Positions 44,052 through 52,388 of a DNA stretch of 64,000 nucleotides are shown in pieces; the stretch's first letter is position 1, and each line of letters opens with the position of its first letter. Below the pieces are notes generated by a model. It worked only from the letters and a program-made list of their open reading frames with translations. It was not told the origin of the DNA and did no database searches. The DNA is from Oscillospiraceae bacterium. GTDB lineage: Bacteria > Bacillota > Clostridia > Oscillospirales > Acutalibacteraceae. The stretch spans positions 1-64,000 of the forward strand of contig SVPR01000009.1 in NCBI GenBank assembly GCA_015065785.1, given 5' to 3'. The position numbers and the translations under genes were made by a program.

Positions 44052-45509
44052 ATGAAAAAGCTTTATTTTTTAATTGGCAGTCAGGATTTATATGGTGATG
44101 AAACTTTAAAACAAGCACAGAATGACGGTTACCAGATGGCGTCATTTCTTAATGATAAATTAAGCGATACGGTAGAAGTCGAGGCTTTACCGATTATCAG
44201 AAATGCAAACGAAGCGGTTGATGCTTGCGCAAAAGTAAATAGCGATAAAGAATGTGTTGGTGTTATTATGTGGATGCACACATTTTCACCTGCAAAAATG
44301 TGGATAAGAGCTTTAAAAAGCCTTCAAAAACCAATGCTTCATTTACATACTCAATACAACGAAAAGTTACCTTATGACAGCATAGATATGGACTTTATGA
44401 ATCTTAACCAATCTGCTCACGGTGACAGAGAGTTCGGGTTTATCTGCACTCGTCTTAATATAAACCGCGAGGTTGTTGTAGGCTACTACAAAAATGAAGG
44501 TGTAATTGAAAAAATCAGAGCATTTGCAGCTGTAGCTAAAACCATTGATTTTTCAAAAGGTATGCGCGTTGCTATGTTCGGTAACAATATGCGTGATGTT
44601 GCAGTTACCGATGGCGACAGAGTAGAAAGTGAAATTCATTTTGGCTGGAATGTCAATTATTATGGTATAGGCGATTTAGTTGATATTATAAATTGTGTGA
44701 CAGATGCTGAAATAGAAGCAAAGCTTAATGAATATAACACTTCCTACATAATGGATACTGATAATATAGAGTCAGTTAAAGAACAGGCAAAGTATGAAGT
44801 TGCACTCGAAAAATTTTTAAAGAAAGAGAATATCAGTGCATTTACCGATACATTTGAGGATTTGCACGGCTTAAAGCAGTTACCTGGTCTTGCAGTGCAG
44901 AATATTATGAAAAACGGCACAGGCTTCGGACCTGAGGGTGACTACAAAACATCTGCTTTAGGTGCTGTGCTTTCTAAAATGGCAGAGGGCAGAAACGGCG
45001 CTACAGGCTTTACTGAAGATTATACTTACGACTTAACAGATGGCGAAGAGTTAGAATTAGCTTCTCATATGTTAGAGGTTTCACCTGTATTTGCGAAAAA
45101 CAAACCACAAATTCAGGTTCATCCGCTTTCAATCGGTGGCAAAGAAGCACCAGCAAGACTTGTGTTTGATGGTATAAGCGGTGAGGGTATTGCCGTTTCT
45201 TTAGTTGATATGGGTAATCGTTTCAGACTTATCTGTGCAAAAATTGAGTTAGTAGAGCAACCCCAGGAAATGCCAAAATTACCGGTTGCAAGACTTATGT
45301 GGAAGCTTAAGCCTGACTTTAAAACAGGTGCTGCTGCCTGGATTTATGCAGGTGGTGCTCACCACGCGGTTGTTTCAACCTGTCTTACTGTAGATGACAT
45401 AAGACTCTTTTCTAAATTTACAGATACAGAGCTTGTTGTTATTGATGAAAAAACAGATTTAGTAACATTTGAGCAGAATTTAAAGCTTCTTGATATGTTA
45501 GCGAAATAA
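44052..45509 (+). CDS. araA: L-arabinose isomerase
   Basis: 485 residues. Converts L-arabinose to L-ribulose. The start FLIGSQDLYGDETL, the metal-binding ADTFEDLHGLKQLPGLAVQN-like segment (FTDTFEDLHGLKQLPG near residue 277), GTGFGPEGDYKTSALGAVL near residue 295 and the histidine HPLSIGGKEAPARL near residue 356 with HHAVVSTCLTVDD near residue 436 are all present. Length agrees with the family. araD lies nine bases downstream; no L-ribulokinase gene is in the window. Confidence 0.96.
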   Translation: MKKLYFLIGSQDLYGDETLKQAQNDGYQMASFLNDKLSDTVEVEALPIIRNANEAVDACAKVNSDKECVGVIMWMHTFSPAKMWIRALKSLQKPMLHLHTQYNEKLPYDSIDMDFMNLNQSAHGDREFGFICTRLNINREVVVGYYKNEGVIEKIRAFAAVAKTIDFSKGMRVAMFGNNMRDVAVTDGDRVESEIHFGWNVNYYGIGDLVDIINCVTDAEIEAKLNEYNTSYIMDTDNIESVKEQAKYEVALEKFLKKENISAFTDTFEDLHGLKQLPGLAVQNIMKNGTGFGPEGDYKTSALGAVLSKMAEGRNGATGFTEDYTYDLTDGEELELASHMLEVSPVFAKNKPQIQVHPLSIGGKEAPARLVFDGISGEGIAVSLVDMGNRFRLICAKIELVEQPQEMPKLPVARLMWKLKPDFKTGAAAWIYAGGAHHAVVSTCLTVDDIRLFSKFTDTELVVIDEKTDLVTFEQNLKLLDMLAK

Positions 45510-45518
45510 GGTGATAAA

Positions 45519-46229
45519 ATGTTAGAAGAATTAAAAAAACAAGTCTATGAAGCAAATATGCTTTTGCCAAAATATAATTTAGTAACATTCACCTGGGGTA
45601 ATGTTTCTGCGGTGGATAGATTTAAAAATGTTATAGTAATTAAGCCATCCGGCGTTGAATATGACGCTATGACACCCGATGATATGGTTGTCGTTGACCT
45701 TGACACAGGTAATGTTGTTGAGGGGAATAAAAACCCATCAAGCGACACACCAACTCATTTAGTGCTTTACAGAGCTTTTAAAAATATCGGCGGTATTGTT
45801 CACACTCACTCAAGAATGGCAACCTCTTTCGCACAGGCAGGTAGGGGTATTATGCCTTTAGGTACAACTCATTCTGACTATTTCTATGGCGAAATTCCTT
45901 GCACAAGAGAAATGACCGGAGCAGAAATAAAAGGTGAGTATGAAGCAGAAACCGGTAATGTAATTGTTGAAACATTTTTAAACAGAGATATTAACCCGGA
46001 TGATATTCCCGGTGTACTTGTTAAAAACCACGGCCCATTCTCGTGGGGTACAGATTGCTTTAACGCTGTACATAACGCAGTAGTTTTAGAAGAAGTGGCA
46101 AATATGAATTTCAATACTCTTCTTATTAATCCCGATGTTGCAAGAATAAGTCAGAATTTACTCAATAAGCACTATTTAAGAAAACACGGCGCAAATGCGT
46201 ATTACGGACAATCAGGGACTAGGGACTAG
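45519..46229 (+). CDS. araD: L-ribulose-5-phosphate 4-epimerase
   Basis: 236 residues. Class II aldolase fold: [10 protein letters not shown] near residue 25, [10 protein letters not shown] near residue 43, [14 protein letters not shown] near residue 74, and the zinc histidines [12 protein letters not shown] near residue 93 with [11 protein letters not shown] near residue 167. It converts L-ribulose-5-phosphate to xylulose-5-phosphate. The usual C-terminus is HGANAYYGQ; the additional SGTRD and the stop are encoded by the heptad array of composite element 5. Confidence 0.95.
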   Translation: MLEELKKQVYEANMLLPKYNLVTFTWGNVSAVDRFKNVIVIKPSGVEYDAMTPDDMVVVDLDTGNVVEGNKNPSSDTPTHLVLYRAFKNIGGIVHTHSRMATSFAQAGRGIMPLGTTHSDYFYGEIPCTREMTGAEIKGEYEAETGNVIVETFLNRDINPDDIPGVLVKNHGPFSWGTDCFNAVHNAVVLEEVANMNFNTLLINPDVARISQNLLNKHYLRKHGANAYYGQSGTRD

Positions 46230-46509
46230 GAATCAGGAATCAGAAAACAGAAAGCGGTTCGCTTCGCTCAAGTGCTGAATGCTATTTTAAATTGAAAATT
46301 GAAAATGGAAAATTAAAAATTTCGGAAGGCTTCGCCTTGATTATAATTATTAGTCAATAAAAACAACAAGTTCTATCATTTTTAGTTTACAAAAAACTTT
46401 AAATGATAGAACTTATCTTTTTGTTACTGAATTATAATGCAACGCAGTTCCGAAATTTTTAATTTTCAATTTTTAATTTTAAATTATAATTCTGCCTTCT
46501 GCATTCTTT
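46212..46509. repeat. Composite heptad/hairpin element 5
   Basis: Left array TCAGGGA, CTAGGGA, CTAGGAA, TCAGGAA, TCAGAAA (46212-46253), short GCTGAAT, array TGAAAAT/GGAAAAT (46293-46320), mini hairpin AAGGC-TTC-GCCTT, ATTATAAT, core hairpin with arms AAGTTCTATCATTT (46368-46381) and AAATGATAGAACTT (46401-46414), mini hairpin AAC-GCA-GTT, array AATTTTC/AATTTTT (46454-46488), right array ATTCTGC/CTTCTGC/ATTCTTT (46489-46509). Lies between convergent genes and overlaps both stop codons. Confidence 0.75.
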
Positions 46510-47455
46510 AAAGGCTATTTAAAATCTTAAGCACAGAGAGAAGCTCGTGGTCCTTAACTTTTTCAACTTCCTTGTCATTCACAACGCAGTCAAGGAAATA
46601 TTTGATTTCATTTGCATAAGCGTCGCTCTTTGGTAAGTTGATTGAGCCTGTGTCGCCCTCCTGAGTGTTTGAAAGGTCTATTTTTTCATCATCTCTTAAA
46701 TAGATCATCATTTTACCGTTTTCGTTAGCTACAACTGCATTTTCAAATTGGAAACGGAATTCTGCAGTGAAAGGGTAGCTTGTTGCATACCATGATGCCT
46801 CTGAATTGATTGAAAAATCGCCAAAATCATAAGTAACGCTTATAAAATCCTGGTCGGGAAGCTTTGAACGGAATTGATGAGCTATTCTTTTAGGTGCACC
46901 AAAAGCGTAAACCATAAAGTCAAGGTCGTGAATGTGTAAATCAAATGGTGTTAAACCACTTCTTTTTTCGTCCATCATCCAGCCGTCCCAGCTCCAACGA
47001 GGGTAGCAGCCAAGTCTTGTCATTGTACCCGAAAGAAGCTTACCATACTTTTGTGTTTCAAAAATTTCTTTAAGCACTTCATATTCAGGCCAGAATCTTA
47101 AAACCTGAGCAATCATAAATTTAACATTGTTCTTTTTAGCGGTAGAATAAACTCTTTCAACATCTTCCTCTTTCAAAGAAATCGGCTTTTCGCAAATAAC
47201 ATTTATGCCTTTTTCCATTGCCTCAACAGCGTAATCTGCGTGAAGATATGTAGGAAGACAAATATCTAAAATGTCTATTTCCTCTTTTTCAAGCATTTCT
47301 TTAAAATCATTGTAATGGCGTTTATCAGGGTATTTGTCCAAACGCTCCTGGCGAATGTCACAAAGAGCAACCAATTCTACATCTTTAATTTCATCCCAGG
47401 CAGGAATGTGAGCACCACTTATTCCGCCAACACCAACAACAGCGACTTTTAACAT
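46508..47455 (-). CDS. Gfo/Idh/MocA family oxidoreductase
   Basis: 315 residues from ATG 47455 with TTGGAG upstream. The NAD(P)-binding VAVVGVGGISGAHIPAW near residue 4, EKPISLKEEDVE near residue 90 (catalytic Lys) and DLHIHDLDFMVYAFG near residue 172 (the H-x-x-D motif) are typical of sugar or inositol dehydrogenase types. The substrate is unknown; it is downstream of a ceramidase-like gene on the same strand but separated by a terminator. The stop codon lies in the right-hand heptad array of element 5. Confidence 0.9.
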   Translation of the reverse strand: MLKVAVVGVGGISGAHIPAWDEIKDVELVALCDIRQERLDKYPDKRHYNDFKEMLEKEEIDILDICLPTYLHADYAVEAMEKGINVICEKPISLKEEDVERVYSTAKKNNVKFMIAQVLRFWPEYEVLKEIFETQKYGKLLSGTMTRLGCYPRWSWDGWMMDEKRSGLTPFDLHIHDLDFMVYAFGAPKRIAHQFRSKLPDQDFISVTYDFGDFSINSEASWYATSYPFTAEFRFQFENAVVANENGKMMIYLRDDEKIDLSNTQEGDTGSINLPKSDAYANEIKYFLDCVVNDKEVEKVKDHELLSVLKILNSL

Positions 47456-47481
47456 AATTAAACACTCCAAATCATAAAATA

Positions 47482-47513
47482 GGGCACAATCATTTTAACA
47501 AACGATTGTGCCC
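47482..47513 (-). terminator. Terminator after the ceramidase-like gene
   Basis: GGGCACAATC pairs with GATTGTGCCC around an A/T-rich loop of 12 bases; on the minus strand TATTTTAT follows. Confidence 0.8.
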
Positions 47514-47536
47514 ATTTGTTATTTAATTTTTAAATA

Positions 47537-49414
47537 TTATCTTGCGTCAATTTCTTCCTTGAGCTCTTCAAGTCCGTCCATAAGTGTAGAAGCTACATAT
47601 TGACCGAGAGAAATAAGCTCGTGGTAGTGGTTAGCAGGGTCACCCATTGTGTAGTCGTTATCAGGAACAACATAACCAATAGCGTCATTCATAAGACCAA
47701 AGCACATTGTGCCGCTACCGAAAATGTCACGAACAATGCTGTGTGTGAAAGGTTCGCCTGTAACACCCATATCAACTGAAGAACCGCCAACAATAAGGTC
47801 TTGGCAAATTTCACCAGGAAGCATTACAGCCTTGAACTTGCTACCAAATTCAATGTAACCAATTTCTGTGAATGTTGTGTAAATCTTTTTACCGTGAATG
47901 TCTTTGCTTTCAAACACATCGTAGTTTGCCATATTGAGCTTACCAACTGCTTGAATAAGGTCGTTTGAAACAGGAACTTCAACTCTCTTAATAGCTAAGT
48001 TGAGGTAAGGCTCAACAACAGTTTCAGAAACTCTAACCCAATCTCCAATTGCAACAATTTGTCTGTAGGATTCGCCATTTTCATCGGTCATATTAGCATA
48101 ACTATATGTTTTATACCAGAGAGAGTAACCATTATCTTTTTCTCCCACTTTGCCAGCGCCATATTTTTCAACCTCATCAGCACAATTAAGGAGCGGGTCT
48201 GCTTTAATTTCTGCTTCGGTCATTGTTAAAGCAAGAGCCATTCTTGCAATTTCGTAACCATATCTCATTGATTCGTGATATCTCTTAGGAGTATCAACAC
48301 CGTCACCGGTAATTGAACGGCTCATATAAATACCTGCAATAGCACCGTTAAAGAACATAAAGTTATAACCTGCTTTGTCAAGTAACTCACCGCAGTAATA
48401 AACATAGTCGCCTGAAATTTCTCTACCTGAGTTTGAAGATGTAGGAAGACCTGCAACATCAGGGTGAGCAGCAATGTTAATAATCATTGTTGGGCGATAT
48501 GAGCTATCATCCGGAGTGAAAACAAATCTGTTAAGCTCTGACATAATAGTGTTAGAGGAAGGTCTGTTTTTATTGTTGAAATAATCTCTACCGATATCCT
48601 TTTGAGCATAAGTAAGAGTACCGGCTTTCATATCATAAAATGCTTCTTTGAAAGCTTCTGCTACTGTATCTTTAAGGAATTCCATATACTTAGGATTTGT
48701 ACCTTGTTGTAAATCCTTTCCGTTACCTGTACCGCTGTTGATACCGTTTGTAAGAAGCTTAACTAAGTTGTTAGTCCAAAGACCCTCAGTGTCAATACAG
48801 CTGTGGCAGTGTGTAGAAGCAACATTGATTGAAACAATGTTGTTTTCTGCTGCGAAATCTTCAAGTAAAGCACGGATGTCACGAATGTCACCGTTAGTAA
48901 TACCGATGCAGTCGATTGTACCAAAGAGAACGGTTTCGCCATTTGCACCATCTTTGAGTGCAATACATCTTACCTTCATATCGTCAATAACGCCTTCAAC
49001 AACATTTGTGAATGCGTTTTCAGGAGCGATATAACCACCGATGTAATATTCACCGTTTGTAACATCATCAGGAACAAGACTTGCATTTGAGTAACCTAAA
49101 TACCATTTTGCGTTAGCATCAGGCTGAGTGTTGAATCTTCCGGTAGTGCCTTCATAGAAATTCTCAGCGGCAATGTTTGCATCATCTCTCTGAACAAAAC
49201 CAGGGCCGTTAGGGAAGAGGCTTGCAAACCAGTCGAACACTATTCTTAAAAGTGTGTCAAGAAAGCTTGTTAAAATATTACCTCCACCGGCAGCAAGAGT
49301 AGTTGGTGCTGCAATAAGTGAAGCGGCACTTGCTGTAGTTGCACCAACAGTTGAAAAAACAAGTGTAAGAGCAAGAACAATTGCAAGTACTTTTGTAAGT
49401 TTGCTTTTTTTCAT
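47537..49414 (-). CDS. Secreted neutral ceramidase-like hydrolase
   Basis: 625 residues with a Sec signal peptide (VLAIVLALTLVFSTVGATTA, residues 10-29). The segment INVASTHCHSCIDTEGLW near residue 200 corresponds to the metal-binding ASTHTHSGPGG of neutral/alkaline ceramidases (PF04734), though the second half differs. Further matches are INIAAHPDVAGL near residue 305, GDYVYYCGELLDKAGYNFMF near residue 333 and MLPGEICQDLIVGG near residue 525. The family hydrolyses N-acyl sphingosines in some bacteria; gut lineages also carry uncharacterised relatives, so substrate is unproved. No dockerin or anchor was seen. Confidence 0.55.
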   Translation of the reverse strand: MKKSKLTKVLAIVLALTLVFSTVGATTASAASLIAAPTTLAAGGGNILTSFLDTLLRIVFDWFASLFPNGPGFVQRDDANIAAENFYEGTTGRFNTQPDANAKWYLGYSNASLVPDDVTNGEYYIGGYIAPENAFTNVVEGVIDDMKVRCIALKDGANGETVLFGTIDCIGITNGDIRDIRALLEDFAAENNIVSINVASTHCHSCIDTEGLWTNNLVKLLTNGINSGTGNGKDLQQGTNPKYMEFLKDTVAEAFKEAFYDMKAGTLTYAQKDIGRDYFNNKNRPSSNTIMSELNRFVFTPDDSSYRPTMIINIAAHPDVAGLPTSSNSGREISGDYVYYCGELLDKAGYNFMFFNGAIAGIYMSRSITGDGVDTPKRYHESMRYGYEIARMALALTMTEAEIKADPLLNCADEVEKYGAGKVGEKDNGYSLWYKTYSYANMTDENGESYRQIVAIGDWVRVSETVVEPYLNLAIKRVEVPVSNDLIQAVGKLNMANYDVFESKDIHGKKIYTTFTEIGYIEFGSKFKAVMLPGEICQDLIVGGSSVDMGVTGEPFTHSIVRDIFGSGTMCFGLMNDAIGYVVPDNDYTMGDPANHYHELISLGQYVASTLMDGLEELKEEIDAR

Positions 49415-49590
49415 AAGAAATATCTCCTTCGTTTTAGATGTGATTGCGTATATGCATAGTTACACAATCTTACCATTGTATTATACAAATTTTTACACTT
49501 TCTTTCAATGTTTATAATTGCTAAAATATGCAAATTTCTTTAGTAATTTTATACAAAAAAATAAACATTAATAATATTACAAACTTTGTG

Positions 49591-49619
49591 TTGACTTTTT
49601 AAGAAAAATTGTGTAAAAT
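49591..49619 (+). promoter_or_regulatory. Sigma-A type promoter of the Thr-rich membrane protein gene
   Basis: TTGACT at 49591-49596 and TAAAAT at 49614-49619, spacer 17. The leader before the ribosome binding site AAAGGGG holds a short palindrome TATCCTTTAGGATG. Confidence 0.7.
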
Positions 49620-49691
49620 AAGATGAATTATATTGTGTATCCTTTAGGATGAATATTTGCGTTCACCCTAATTGAAAGGGGTTAGACTTTT

Positions 49692-50906
49692 ATGAAAAAA
49701 GATAAAATCAAAAAAGAAAAAGCACCTAAAGCAAAAAAAGAGAAAAAGGTAAAGGAAAAGAAAGTTCAGACACCTGAAGAAAAGCTTGCATTTGAAGCTG
49801 CAGTAAAAAGCTTTACTTCATCAGGTGTGTTTAAAGCACTCGTTGTTTTATTCGTTTGCAGTTTAGTGTTTACAATGTTCTCTTCAAGTATTTTAAGACT
49901 TACTGCAATTCCGGGTGCATTAAGAACAAGAGCGGCGGCTATTCAGGCTAATATCAATGCTCAGAATAACAAAAATAACAATAATTCAGGTTTCGGTGGC
50001 TTGGGTCAGATTTTCCAGCCTGACACAACATCTGCAAGTATTGATGTTCAGGGTACTACAGCGGCTCCTACAACTCAGGCTCCGACAACTCAGGCTCAGA
50101 ACACAACAACTACAAAAGCCCCTGAAACAACAGCTTCATCTGGTACTTCGACTGAAACAGAAGAAGCAACCACAACAACTACTACTGCTCCTACAACAAC
50201 CGAGCCTTTAACAGATTCTCCTGCAATGATTAAAGAGAAAAAGACAATGTTAAATACATACAAAAAGGTTGTTAACACAGCTAATGCTACTAAACCGGGC
50301 TTTACAAAGGTTCAGTACAGAACAATGGAGAAGGATAGCAACGCAAAGCTTGTTTTGAAAGATGTTGAAAAGAATTATCCTGGTTATTTCATCAGCCAGG
50401 GTGATGCAGAGGCAGCTCCAATTGTTGCAGCAAAATTCTCTGATATGACACTTTTCTTAATTGAAAATGAAAACTATGCTTGCTTACTTTCTGACAAAAA
50501 CGCTTCAGAAGCAATCAGAAAGGTTGAAAAGGTAGCACAGAGTGATGGCTCAACAAAGCTTACGATCGTTCTTCGTAATGAAGAAAATCCTGCTATTACA
50601 CCTGCTGATGAAAAAACACCGTTAAGCCACACAAGTGCTGTATTCCCTGTGCTTGACAAAGAAGATATCAAAACAAAGCTTGTGGCTCGTCAGGGCTTGT
50701 TAACTTCTATAACAGATGTAAATCTTTTATATCACGATTGCACATTAGAAATTGTTTATATGCCAAAAACAGGCAAGATAGTTTCAGCGACACAAACAAT
50801 TCAGTATGACTGTATTGTTGATTACACAGCCTTGTTCTTCATTTCAGGGCAACAAGCAGTTGGTACTGTTACAGATACTGCTGTTTATACAGATTTCGTT
50901 TATTAA
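49692..50906 (+). CDS. Uncharacterised surface protein with Thr-rich linker
   Basis: 404 residues. The first 30 are almost only Lys, Glu and Ala; residues about 53-74 form a membrane segment (ALVVLFVCSLVFTMFSSSIL). Residues about 115-178 are a Thr/Pro/Ala-rich linker of the type in gut Clostridia surface proteins (TTAAPTTQAPTTQ). The C-terminal 220 residues form a compact extracytoplasmic domain with no family I recognise. Probably a single-pass type II protein, the C-terminus outside. Confidence 0.6.
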   Translation: MKKDKIKKEKAPKAKKEKKVKEKKVQTPEEKLAFEAAVKSFTSSGVFKALVVLFVCSLVFTMFSSSILRLTAIPGALRTRAAAIQANINAQNNKNNNNSGFGGLGQIFQPDTTSASIDVQGTTAAPTTQAPTTQAQNTTTTKAPETTASSGTSTETEEATTTTTTAPTTTEPLTDSPAMIKEKKTMLNTYKKVVNTANATKPGFTKVQYRTMEKDSNAKLVLKDVEKNYPGYFISQGDAEAAPIVAAKFSDMTLFLIENENYACLLSDKNASEAIRKVEKVAQSDGSTKLTIVLRNEENPAITPADEKTPLSHTSAVFPVLDKEDIKTKLVARQGLLTSITDVNLLYHDCTLEIVYMPKTGKIVSATQTIQYDCIVDYTALFFISGQQAVGTVTDTAVYTDFVY

Positions 50907-50916
50907 AATCAAAATC

Positions 50917-50946
50917 AGAGCAAGGTGAAAGCCTTGCTCTTTTTAT
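50917..50946 (+). terminator. Terminator after the Thr-rich surface protein gene
   Basis: AGAGCAAGG pairs with CCTTGCTCT around TGAAAG, followed by TTTTTA. Confidence 0.9.
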
Positions 50947-50989
50947 GTAATTTTTTATGTATTTTTATACAAAATTAAAGCACAAATTG

Positions 50990-51018
50990 TTGCGAAAAGT
51001 ATTTTTATATGTTATACT
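50990..51018 (+). promoter_or_regulatory. Sigma-A type promoter of the nusB housekeeping operon
   Basis: TTGCGA at 50990-50995 and TATACT at 51013-51018, spacer 17. The ribosome binding site GAGGTG follows 20 bases downstream. Confidence 0.75.
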
Positions 51019-51050
51019 ATAATATTAGAAAATATGAATGAGGTGTAGTT

Positions 51051-51452
51051 ATGACAAGACACGAGGCAAGAGAACAAGCTTTTGCGGTAATATTTGAAAA
51101 AAGCTTCAATGAAAGTGCAACTTTTCAAGAGATTATTGATGCTGCAGAGGAGTGTGGCTTAGTTAAGGTCAATGGCTTTGCGGGTACACTTTTAAAATCA
51201 GTAGAAGAAAATATCGAAAAAATTGACGAGGTTATTTTAGAAAACCTGGTTGGCTGGACATTACAAAGACTTCCTAAAGTAAGTCTTGCTGTTTTACGCC
51301 TTGCAGTTGCTGAAATAATTTTTAATGAAGATGTACCTGCTAATGTAAGCGTTAATGAAGCAGTTGAAATTGCTAAAACTTATGGTACAGTGGAAGACGC
51401 TTCATATATTAACGGGGTTTTATCTTCTGTTGTTAAAAAAATAAGTAAATGA
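51051..51452 (+). CDS. nusB: Transcription antitermination factor NusB
   Basis: 133 residues. The all-helical NusB fold is shown by RHEAREQAFAVIFEKSF at the start, WTLQRLPKVSLAVLRLAVAE near residue 70 and DVPANVSVNEAVEIAKTYG near residue 99 with a final DASYINGVL. It binds boxA RNA with NusE in rRNA antitermination. First of an overlapping housekeeping run; its stop overlaps the next start in an ATGA. Confidence 0.95.
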   Translation: MTRHEAREQAFAVIFEKSFNESATFQEIIDAAEECGLVKVNGFAGTLLKSVEENIEKIDEVILENLVGWTLQRLPKVSLAVLRLAVAEIIFNEDVPANVSVNEAVEIAKTYGTVEDASYINGVLSSVVKKISK

Positions 51453-52384
51453 GCATTTTTCTCGGTATAGATACAAGTAACTACACAACATCTGTTGCTT
51501 TAATTGATTCTTGTAGCAATGTTATAAGTAAAAAACGCCTTTTACCTGTTAAAAAAGGTGAAAGAGGAATAAGACAGAGTGATGCGGTTTTTCATCACAC
51601 TAAGGCGTACCCTGAGCTTATTAAAGATTTATTTTCAGGTGTTTCTGAAACTCCTAATGCAATTGGCGTTTCGTTTGCGCCAACAACCGAAAAAGGCTCA
51701 TATATGCCGTGCTTTTTGGTTGGTGAAAGCTTTGCTGAAGCTTTAGCAGATGTTTTAAATATTCCGCTTTTTAAATTTTCGCACCAACAGGGTCATATTG
51801 CGGCGGCTCTTTATTCTGTTAACAGATTAGCTCTCCTGCAAGAAAAATTCATTGCTTTTCATGTTTCAGGTGGCACAACTGATGCAGTGCTTTGTGAGAA
51901 TGAAAATGATGAGTTGAAAATTACACCAATCAGCTCCTCAAATGACTTAAAAGCAGGTCAGGCGGTTGACAGAATTGGTGTTAAAATGGGGTTGCAATTC
52001 CCTTGCGGTAAAGAATTAGAAAAATTAGCTTTAAAAAGCGAAAAGATATATAAAAACAAAATTAAGCTTTATGATGGTGACTGTTCTCTTTCGGGTCTTG
52101 AAAATAAATGCTTGAAAATGCTTGAAAGTGGCGAAGCTTATGAAGATGTTTCTAAATTTTTGTTGACTTATATTGCAGATACCTTGTGTGCAATGGTCGA
52201 AGAAATTTTCAGAAAATATGGTGAATTACCACTTGTTTTTGCAGGTGGTGTAATGTCAAACACCATTATAAAAGAAATTGTTACTTCACGCTATTCTGCA
52301 CATTTTGCACAGCCTGAGTTTTCTTGTGATAATGCGGCTGGAATTGCTGTGTTAGCAAAATTGAATTTTGAAAAAAGTAGGTGA
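51449..52384 (+). CDS. Kae1/TsaD-like protein (paralogue)
   Basis: 311 residues with an ASKHA ATPase fold. Segments: FLGIDTSNYTTSVALIDSCS, KLKGERGIRQSDAVFHHTK-like residues 27-45, then HQQGHIAAAL near residue 106 with metal-binding histidines, VSGGTTDAVLCE near residue 140 and FAGGVMSNTIIKE near residue 265. It is shorter than TsaD and its N-terminal HMRH-type loop is altered. In Clostridia a Kae1-like gene often occupies this place between nusB and xseA. Whether it makes t6A is doubtful; the genuine TsaD is expected elsewhere. Confidence 0.78.
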   Translation: MSIFLGIDTSNYTTSVALIDSCSNVISKKRLLPVKKGERGIRQSDAVFHHTKAYPELIKDLFSGVSETPNAIGVSFAPTTEKGSYMPCFLVGESFAEALADVLNIPLFKFSHQQGHIAAALYSVNRLALLQEKFIAFHVSGGTTDAVLCENENDELKITPISSSNDLKAGQAVDRIGVKMGLQFPCGKELEKLALKSEKIYKNKIKLYDGDCSLSGLENKCLKMLESGEAYEDVSKFLLTYIADTLCAMVEEIFRKYGELPLVFAGGVMSNTIIKEIVTSRYSAHFAQPEFSCDNAAGIAVLAKLNFEKSR

Positions 52385-52388
52385 GTGA

